In this document: positions 57,878 through 64,000 of the stretch, piece by piece
How positions within the stretch are numbered: the stretch's first letter is position 1
Layout: every line of letters starts with the position of its first letter
Source: Polyangiaceae bacterium
GTDB taxonomy: Bacteria; Myxococcota_A; Polyangia; Polyangiales; Polyangiaceae
Direction of reading: 5' to 3'
Length of the DNA stretch: 64,000 bases
Assembly (NCBI GenBank): GCA_016719945.1
Contig: JADJYE010000031.1
Coordinates: 240,001-304,000 of the forward strand
The notes under the pieces: model-generated
Database searches by the model: none
Told to the model about the DNA's origin: nothing
What the model saw: the letters and a program-made list of their open reading frames with translations, nothing else
Translations under genes and position numbers: made by a program

Positions 57878-59053
57878 GTGGGTCTGTGGGATCGCGTCCG
57901 CGGCGTCGGCCCGGGTGGGTATCGGGAGCGAGCCGCCAAGCGCCTCGAACGGCAGGGCGAGTTGGCCGCCGCCGTCGAGCTGTACCTCGAGGCGTCGCTC
58001 CCCGACGAAGCGGCGCGTGTGCTGCTGCTCCGGGCCGACGCCGAGCCGAAGCTGGAGCGCCGCGTCGCGTTCTTCGAGCAAGCCGCGATCACGGCGGCGT
58101 CCGAGGCGCTGTCGAAGCAGGCCCGCGCGCGCAAGGCGCGGCTGTCCTACGACCTCGTGAAGGCGCGCGGTGGTGTGGGTCGCAGCGAGCTGTACGAGGC
58201 GGCCACGGAGCTCGAGGCTGCGGGGGAAGGTCTGCTCGCGGCGGAGGCGTTCGCGTCGCTCGGCGACGCCGAGGGGGAGATCCGGGCGCTCACCAGCGCT
58301 GGCGCGATCGATCGCCTGGAGGAGCGACTGAAGCGCGACGCGGCCGACGCGAAGGAGGAGGCCGACGAGAGCCTGGCGCTGCGGCGCATGCAGGACCACG
58401 ACCGTGGCGCCGAGCGTCGCGCCGCGCTGCGGCTCGCGTCGGAGTCCGGCGCCGAAGGGGGGCCGATCAGGGATCTAGCGCGTGAGATTCGCCAGCGGCT
58501 GGTCCGCGGGCCGCTGATCTCGCTGGTCGCCGAGGGGCGCGCGATGAACGTCGCGCTGGGGATCGAGGTGACGATCGGCCGCGGAGAAGCGACGATCGTC
58601 GTCGGCTCGCGGGCGCTCAGCCGCGTGCACCTGAAGCTGTTTCGTCGCGGGGCCGAGTGCTGGGTGGAGGACAACGCGACCCGCAACGGGACGTTGCTCC
58701 GCGGGGCGCGCCTCGGCGCCCCGCTCCCCGTCGGCAGCGGCCTCGATCTGAAGCTCGGGGGCGAGGTCCCGGTTCGAATCGCGCCCGACGCGTGCGGCGG
58801 GGTCCGCGTGGAGCTCGGCGCAGACGTGTACATCGCGCCGCTCGGAGCGCTCGGCGTCGGAGGGTTCGCGGTGGCGCTGGAGGGTCCTGGCGGCGACGAG
58901 GCGAGCTTCGTCACGCTGGAGAGCTCGCCCGAGCGCCCTGCCTATCGGCGGCAGCTCGAGCTCGGTAGGAAGGTCGAGCTGTGCTTGGGGGACGAGATCT
59001 CGGCCGAGCGGGGCGGCGCCCCGGTCCTCACGGTCGGCGTGGCGACGCCATGA
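57878..59053 (+). CDS. FHA-domain protein with helical N-terminus
   Basis: 391 aa from GTG 57878. The first 200 residues are Ala/Glu-rich helices like TPR or SEL repeats ('ERAAKRLERQGELAAAVELYLEASLPDEAARVLLL'). An FHA domain lies at about 225-290: VTIGRGEAT, SRALSRVHLKLF, WVEDNATRNGTLLRG, i.e. the GR, SxxH and NGT motifs that bind phosphothreonine. The C-terminal 100 residues are beta-rich. It is cytoplasmic. The stop overlaps the next kinase gene (ATGA), so the protein is a likely partner or substrate reader of that kinase. Divergent from pilB. Confidence 0.87.
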   Translation: MGLWDRVRGVGPGGYRERAAKRLERQGELAAAVELYLEASLPDEAARVLLLRADAEPKLERRVAFFEQAAITAASEALSKQARARKARLSYDLVKARGGVGRSELYEAATELEAAGEGLLAAEAFASLGDAEGEIRALTSAGAIDRLEERLKRDAADAKEEADESLALRRMQDHDRGAERRAALRLASESGAEGGPIRDLAREIRQRLVRGPLISLVAEGRAMNVALGIEVTIGRGEATIVVGSRALSRVHLKLFRRGAECWVEDNATRNGTLLRGARLGAPLPVGSGLDLKLGGEVPVRIAPDACGGVRVELGADVYIAPLGALGVGGFAVALEGPGGDEASFVTLESSPERPAYRRQLELGRKVELCLGDEISAERGGAPVLTVGVATP

Positions 59054-60285
59054 GCCTGTGGCAGCGCCTGAAGGCGCGCTTCGCGGACGCGCCCGACCGC
59101 GAGCGGGCGCCCAGCCCGGACTCGCGACCGGCGCGACAAGCGCTGGAGGCTGGGGGCGCGGCTCCGCGCGCCGCGCCCGCCGCCGACCGGCGGGCGGAGC
59201 TGGCGGCGCTCACCGACGCCGAGGCGCTCGCGGCGCTGCGCGCCTCTCGCGGGGGCCCTGGGGAGGCAGAGGTCCTGTCCGCCTTGTCGGGACGCATCAA
59301 CCTCGACGAGGCGCTGGCGGTCGAGGTCGCTGAGCGCCTCGTCGTGCGCGGCGAAGAGGCGCGGGCGATGGAGCTGCTCGAGCCGCACGGCTCTGGGGCG
59401 GCGCTCATGCTGCTCAGCGATCTCGCGGCGGCTCGAGGCGAGACGGCGCGAGCGCTCGGCGCGATCGAGCGGGTGCTCGCGAGAGATCTGTCGGCGCCTG
59501 GTGCTGCCGAGCGGCACGCCGAGCTCTCGAGGCGGCTCGGTGCGCCCAAGGGGCCGACCCGCAGGCTCGATGAGGCGACCCTGCTCGCGGCGGCGCCGAC
59601 CGACACGCCCTTCCGCGTCGAGCGCGAGGTGGCGCGCGGCGGAGCGGGCTCGGTCTACGAGGCGTTCGACGAGGTGCTCGGCCGCAAGGTCGCGTTCAAG
59701 GTCTACCACGGCGGCGCAGAGGACCGCGGGGCGCTGGAGCGCGAGGTCCGGCTCGCGGTGAAGCTCGCCGGCTCGGGCGTGGTGCGCGTCTACGACGCGT
59801 CGCCCGAGGCGGGCTGGGTCGCGCTCGAGTGGGCGGCGCAAGGGAGCCTGCGCGACTGGCTCCGTGGCGGGCGCGCCCGCGAGCTGTGGCCGATCGGCCC
59901 TTGGGCGCTCCCCGTCGCCCGGGCGCTGGCGGCGATCCATGAGGCGGGGTTCGTCCACGCAGACGTCAAGCCGACCAACGTCCTGTTGAACGCGGTCGAC
60001 GCGCCTCTGCTCACCGACTTCGGGATCGCCAGGGCCGCGGGCGCGCCTTCGGCCGGCGGCAGCGCGGGCTACGTCTCGCCGGAGCGGCTCTGCGGCGCCC
60101 TGGCTTCGCCTCTCGACGATGTCTACGGCTTCGGCAGAACCGTCGAGGACGTGCTCGCCGCAGCCGAGGTCGAGGCATCGCCCGGGCTCGCCGCGCTGGT
60201 CCGGGACTGCGTCGGGCCAGCCGCGACGCGCCCGAGCAGCGGGGCCCAGCTCGTCGAGCGGCTCGCAGCGCTCGAGCATCCGTAG
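59050..60285 (+). CDS. Ser/Thr protein kinase coupled to FHA protein
   Basis: 411 aa from ATG 59050. The start 'MSLWQRLKARF' mirrors 'MGLWDRVRGVG' of the FHA protein, and a similar helical N-terminal region follows (to about 180). The compact kinase domain is at the C-terminus: VARGGAGSVYEAF (about 190), VAFKVYHG, catalytic loop VHADVKPTNVLL (about 300; HAD in place of HRD), LTDFGIARA (about 321), GSAGYVSPERL. The catalytic Asp, Lys and Asn are kept. No TM segment. Lack of the Arg before Asp suggests it does not need activation-loop phosphorylation. Confidence 0.9.
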   Translation: MSLWQRLKARFADAPDRERAPSPDSRPARQALEAGGAAPRAAPAADRRAELAALTDAEALAALRASRGGPGEAEVLSALSGRINLDEALAVEVAERLVVRGEEARAMELLEPHGSGAALMLLSDLAAARGETARALGAIERVLARDLSAPGAAERHAELSRRLGAPKGPTRRLDEATLLAAAPTDTPFRVEREVARGGAGSVYEAFDEVLGRKVAFKVYHGGAEDRGALEREVRLAVKLAGSGVVRVYDASPEAGWVALEWAAQGSLRDWLRGGRARELWPIGPWALPVARALAAIHEAGFVHADVKPTNVLLNAVDAPLLTDFGIARAAGAPSAGGSAGYVSPERLCGALASPLDDVYGFGRTVEDVLAAAEVEASPGLAALVRDCVGPAATRPSSGAQLVERLAALEHP

Positions 60286-60299
60286 TACGCGAGGATCCG

Positions 60300-60611
60300 A
60301 TGCCTGCCCCGGTGCCCACCCTCGTGCACACGCCCAGCCGCGCGGCCGCCGCGCTCGTCGCCGGCGCGCTCCTCTTCGCGACCGGCTGCGAGAACAAGTG
60401 CGACGAGCTGGTGACGGTGCTCGCCGACTGCGTGAGCGGCGACGTCGGCGCAGGCGAGACGAACGAGACGGTCGACGACCCGTCAGGCGACACCGAGTGC
60501 TCGAGCGCCGACTCGACCTGCTCGACCTGCATCCTCGAGTCGAAGCTCGATCTGTGCGTCGACTACGGCGCGGCGCTCGCCCAGTGCCGTGAATCCGGCG
60601 ACTGCGAGTGA
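60300..60611 (+). CDS. Small Cys-rich lipoprotein
   Basis: 103 aa from ATG 60300. Signal peptide with lipobox LLFATGC (Cys about 30), then a mature part of about 74 residues with eight more Cys, paired in pattern (CDELVTVLADC, ECSSADSTCSTC, LDLCVDYGAALAQC, GDC). This suggests a disulfide-stabilised domain on the outside of a membrane. The family is not recognised. It lies 14 nt after the kinase gene and before a second lipoprotein of the same type. Confidence 0.75.
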   Translation: MPAPVPTLVHTPSRAAAALVAGALLFATGCENKCDELVTVLADCVSGDVGAGETNETVDDPSGDTECSSADSTCSTCILESKLDLCVDYGAALAQCRESGDCE

Positions 60612-60702
60612 GGCGCGGGCGCGCTCGGTCGAGCCGCCAGCCACGGCTCGGCGGCGGCAAGTTCACCCGGCCTCGGGTTTCGTGATACGAGATCGGGTCG
60701 AC

Positions 60703-60993
60703 ATGAGGCCCCCCTTTGGCGTCTTCCTGGCGTTCGCGCTCGCCTCACTCGGCTGCACCTCCGTCTGCGACGAGGTCGCGGAGGAGGCCGAGGCCGGAGG
60801 GTGCGCGGTCGGCGTGCTCCCGGTCGACACCGAGGCCGAGAATGAGGACCTGACGACGTGTGAGGGGGAGCGCGAGGCGCGCGCGCAGTGCTTGCTCGAC
60901 CTCACCGACAACGTCTGCGCGATCACCGAGGAGGAGGCCGTGACGCTCGCGGCTTGCTACGAGGCCGCCCAGGGTATCGGCACCGATCCGTAG
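60703..60993 (+). CDS. Second small Cys-rich lipoprotein
   Basis: 96 aa from ATG 60703, chosen because the signal with lipobox LASLGC starts there. The mature part has spaced Cys (CTSVCDEV...GGCAVG...TTCEGE...QCLLDL...NVCAITEE...LAACYEA), similar in spacing and acidity to the lipoprotein before it. The two may be paralogues. Function unknown. It is followed at 10 nt by the large TPR-type protein. Confidence 0.72.
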   Translation: MRPPFGVFLAFALASLGCTSVCDEVAEEAEAGGCAVGVLPVDTEAENEDLTTCEGEREARAQCLLDLTDNVCAITEEEAVTLAACYEAAQGIGTDP

Positions 60994-61003
60994 CCCCTGC
61001 TCG

Positions 61004-61414
61004 ATGTCACACCAACCGCCCGAAACCGGCCGCGTCGCCTTCGTCACCGTGCTGCGCGAGGGGGAGGGGCCCCGCGCGCAGCAGAGCAACCTCGACGCGG
61101 AGGCGCTCGCGGAGCGCCTGCGCCAAGAAGACGCCGGCTTCGAGGTCGTGCTGGTCGAGGCCAGCGACGACCTCGCGGGCCAGATCGACGACCACCTCCG
61201 TCAGCGCGCGACGCCGCCCAGCGTGGCCCTGCTCTACGTCTCCGCCGACGCCCTCGGCGAGGAAGGTGAGATCCTCCTCCAGCTCGACCCTTCCCACCCC
61301 GACACCGCCGACGCGCTGAGCGATATCATCGAGGCGCTGGCGGAGCCGACGCTCCGGGGTGAAGACCCTGAGACCCTCCTCTTGCTGGACCTCCGGAGCC
61401 AAACCGAGGACCCC
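61004..61414 (+). CDS. Large TPR-type protein, N-terminal domain (frameshifted)
   Basis: ATG 61004. About 137 residues before the break, forming an alpha/beta domain ('GRVAFVTVLREGEG', 'AEALAERLRQEDAGFEVVLVEAS', 'PSVALLYVSADALGEEGEILLQL'). The pattern of a short beta strand, a 'Yxsa' strand and an open loop resembles a caspase-like fold, but the catalytic His-Cys pair is not seen. In the C4 run 61411-61414 one C is missing; adding it gives 'DPLQLAEIADLARQV' and joins the next part. Confidence 0.7.
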
Positions 61415-63963
61415 TCCAGCTCGCCGAGATCGCGGACTTGGCTCGCCAGGTCGCGCGCAGGAGCGAGGCCGCCGTCGAGGTCATCGTCGCGGTGCGGCCG
61501 CTCGCGGACGGCCCGGTGTCGAGCTGCTCGCCCCTCACAAAGGCGATCCTCGCGGAGCTCGACGAGGCGGATCCAGCGCTGGGCGTCGACAGCGCGGAGC
61601 TCGTTTCGACCGCCTTCGATCACGCCCGCGAGCTCGGCCGCGCGGGCGCTCTCGCGCACGCGTCGACCCCGACTCCTTTCACCATCCTGCTCGGCGAGGG
61701 CGCGACGGTCCGCGCCCCCGAGGTCGCGCCCATCGCCGCCGAGCAGCCCGACGAGGACGAGCCCGCCGAGGCGGACGATCGGGCGACCGAGGTCTCCCCA
61801 GAGCCGGCCTCCGAGCTGCCCGCCGTGGCAGAGCGCGCGCCCCAGCCCGTCGCCCAGGTCGTCCCGGCCGCGGCGGTGCAGGTGCCGGCGGCGCCCCCGA
61901 GCATCGCTCCAGCCGGGTCGATCCCGCCCGCCCGCCCGTCCAATCCGCCGCCCACCCTGCGCGACGCGGTCGCGGAGGCCGACGCGTGCGAGGCCGCCGG
62001 TCAGCACGAGGAGGGGCTGGCGAAGCTCCGCAAGGCGCTCGGCCTCGTCGGCACCAGCGTCGCGCCGGCGGACGCTGACGCCGAGCGCGCGAGGCTGCAC
62101 CTGCGGATCGGCGAGGGGCAGCTGCGCCTCGGCAAGGGGCGCGAGGCGATCGCCAGCCTCGAGAAGGGGCTGACGCTGGGGCCGAGCGTGGCCGGCGCAG
62201 ACCGCGCCCTGCGCACGCTGCTCGGGCTGTACCTGGGCGAGGGGGATCGTCGCGGCGTCGCGTCGGTCGAGGAGCGCATCGTCGCGCGGCTCGGCGAAGA
62301 CTCGGCGGCGCTCGTGCCCGAGCTGGTCACCTTCGGGCGCGCGTGGATGATGGAGCTCAACGAGCCCCTCCGAGCGCGCGAGCGCCTCGAGCACGCGCGG
62401 GCCCTCGCGCCGCACAACCGCGAGGTCGCGAAGCTCTTGCTGCAGCTCGCCGAGAAGGACCGCCGAGACGAGGACGTGCTCGGGCTCAAGCGAGCGGTCG
62501 CCGAGCTCGACCCCGACCCCAAGACGCGAGCCGTCGGGCTCACCGAGCTCGCGCGCGTGTTCGCCAAGAAGGGGCGGGACGACGACGCGTTCGACCTCTA
62601 TGAGGGCGCCCTCGAGGCCGACCCCGGGTCGCTCGAGCCCCTCGAGATGCTGAGCCGCGCGCTCGGCGAGCGTCAGGAGTGGGCCGAGCTCGAGTCCGCC
62701 TACCGTCGCACCCTGGAGCGGGCGACCAAGATGTCGGACGAGGGCGACGAGGGGGAGCTCAAGCGCGCCCTCGAGCACGAGCTCAACAAGCGCCTCGGCC
62801 TGCTGCTCATGCAGCACCTCGAGGACGCCGAAGGGGCGCTCCGATCGTTCGACGCCGCCTCCGCCGCGCGGCCAGAAGACCCCGGCGTGCGGAGGGTCGC
62901 CGCGGAGCTCGCGCACCGACTGGGTGACGCTCCGCTCGCGGAGCGTCACCTCGCGTCGATCCTCGCGGCCGACCCGCTCGACGCCGAGGCCTATCGACTC
63001 CTGTTCGACGTCCTGGTGCGCACCGAGCAGATCGAGCGCGCCGTCGAGGCCGGGACCGTCCTGCTCCGCCTCGGCGCCGCGAGCGATCGCGAGCGAGTCC
63101 TCGTCAACGCGCACGCGGAGGACGAAGTCCCCCCGCCCAAAGGCGTGCTCTCGGTCGACGATTGGGAGCTGTTGCGCTCGCCGCTGGGGCCCTTCGAGGG
63201 CCCCTCGGCCGCCGAGCTCGTCGCGGGCGTCTTCCGAGCCGCGGGCGCGCCCTTGGTGAAGGCCTTCGTCAGCCTCGCCGCCCGCGCGGGCCGCCTGCCG
63301 CCGCTCGACGAGGCGCTCCGGGTCGAGCCCGAGGCCAGCACCGTGAGCGCCGTCCGCAGCCTGCTCTGGGCGAGCAAGATCCTCGGCGTCGACGTGCCGA
63401 AGATGTACCTGGAGGACGCGAGCACCGAGGGTATGACCGCCGTGCTGCGCGACGAGCCCGTCACCGTGATCGGCGCGTCAGCCCTGCGCGGGCGCACGCT
63501 CGACGAGCTCCGGTTCCTGTCTGGGTACCACCTCGCGTGCCACGTCCCCGAGCACCGCATCGTGCGACTGGCGCCGAACATCGACGATCTCGCCGCGTGT
63601 TTCCTGGCCGCGGTCGTGGTCGCCGTCCCCGACACGCCGGTGCCCGAGCGGATCCGCTCGCTGGTTGAGCTGATCGTGCCCGGCTTCGCCAAGGTGCTCC
63701 AGCCCGAGCAAGAAGAGGCGCTCGAGGAGGCGGTGCTCGCGTTCGACGCCGCCGGCGGCCGCGCCGATCTCGTCGCGTTCCAGCGGGCCGTCGACGTGGC
63801 TGGCATCCGCGCGGGCTTCTTGCTCACCCGCAAGCTCGCGGCGTCGGCCGACGCCGCCGGCTCGATCCTCACGGGCCCACTGAACGAAGACGAGCGCGAG
63901 GGTGAGCTCTACGCGTTCGCGGTCAGCGACCTCGCCCAGCGGCTGATCGCCAAGCTCACCTGA
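61412..63963 (+). CDS. Large TPR-type protein, main part (frameshifted)
   Basis: About 850 aa after the break: the rest of the alpha/beta domain ('VEVIVAVRPLADGPVSSCSPLTKAI'), a Pro/Ala/Glu-rich linker, then a long array of TPR-like helix pairs ('LHLRIGEGQLRLGKGREAIASLEKGLTLGP', 'VGLTELARVFAKKGRDDDAFDLYEGALEADPGSLEPLEML', 'AERHLASILAADPLDAEAYRLLFDVLVRTEQ'). A conserved C-terminal region follows ('LSGYHLACHVPEHRIVRLAPNIDDLAACFLAAV'). The repaired protein is about 985 aa, cytoplasmic, with no enzyme motif seen. It is probably a scaffold. It ends the FHA-kinase-lipoprotein gene group. Confidence 0.82.
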
Positions 63964-63982
63964 GCCACAAAAAGAACGAAGG

Positions 63983-64000
63983 GGCCTCCTCGCGGAGGCC
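63983..64000 (+). terminator. Probable terminator hairpin (cut by window end)
   Basis: A perfect 7-bp stem with a 4-nt loop (ggcctcc-tcgc-ggaggcc), 19 nt after the last stop codon. Any T tract would lie outside the window. Confidence 0.6.

Overview
The window is about 70% G+C and looks like the chromosome of a myxobacterium (Myxococcota, probably Polyangia; the family is not resolved from the sequence). Clues are eight Hanks-type Ser/Thr kinase genes in 64 kb, PilZ domains of the myxobacterial type, an initiation factor 3 with an acidic C-terminal tail, a sigma-54-type regulator without the GAFTGA loop, many GTG/TTG starts and many 4-base stop/start overlaps. No plasmid, prophage, transposase or CRISPR array was seen.

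Layout. 0-1 kb: end of an rRNA operon (23S, 5S, terminator). 1-10 kb: methyltransferase lipoprotein, membrane kinase, a broken cytochrome P450 coupled to a polysaccharide deacetylase, then a GAF/AAA+ regulator coupled to a kinase with about nine membrane segments and an ExbD-like end. 10-17 kb: ammonium transporter with a hairpin-rich leader, pyruvate kinase coupled to a kinase, an envelope protein, a methyltransferase and a DUF1285-like protein. 17-26 kb: TamB-like envelope protein and two kinases. 25-32 kb: aldehyde dehydrogenase, glycogen branching enzyme, small unknown protein, another kinase. 32-38 kb: unknown protein, a predicted pseudokinase, infC and thrS. 38-39 kb: a gene-free block with two tandem-repeat arrays and tRNA-Val(GAC). 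39-45 kb: yajC-secD-secF-recJ. 45-49 kb: mlaF-mlaD, a dispersed repeat, a lipoprotein, an aspartate-type aminotransferase and tRNA-Val(CAC). 49-58 kb: membrane protein, two PilZ proteins, a structured intergenic region, an outer-membrane protein, lexA, pilT and pilB. 58-64 kb: FHA protein coupled to a kinase, two small Cys-rich lipoproteins and a large TPR-type protein.

The genes mix housekeeping functions (translation, Sec export, recombination, SOS control, glycolysis, glycogen) with envelope lipid transport, type IV pilus motors and a dense signalling layer. Several kinases are translationally coupled to a likely partner (pyruvate kinase, the AAA+ regulator, the FHA protein).

An important caution: ten genes are interrupted by frameshifts, at twelve or more sites, each repaired by changing one or two bases, mostly inside C or G runs. 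So many lesions in otherwise conserved genes point to indel errors in the assembly rather than ten real pseudogenes. The halves of these genes are listed separately with the breakpoint.
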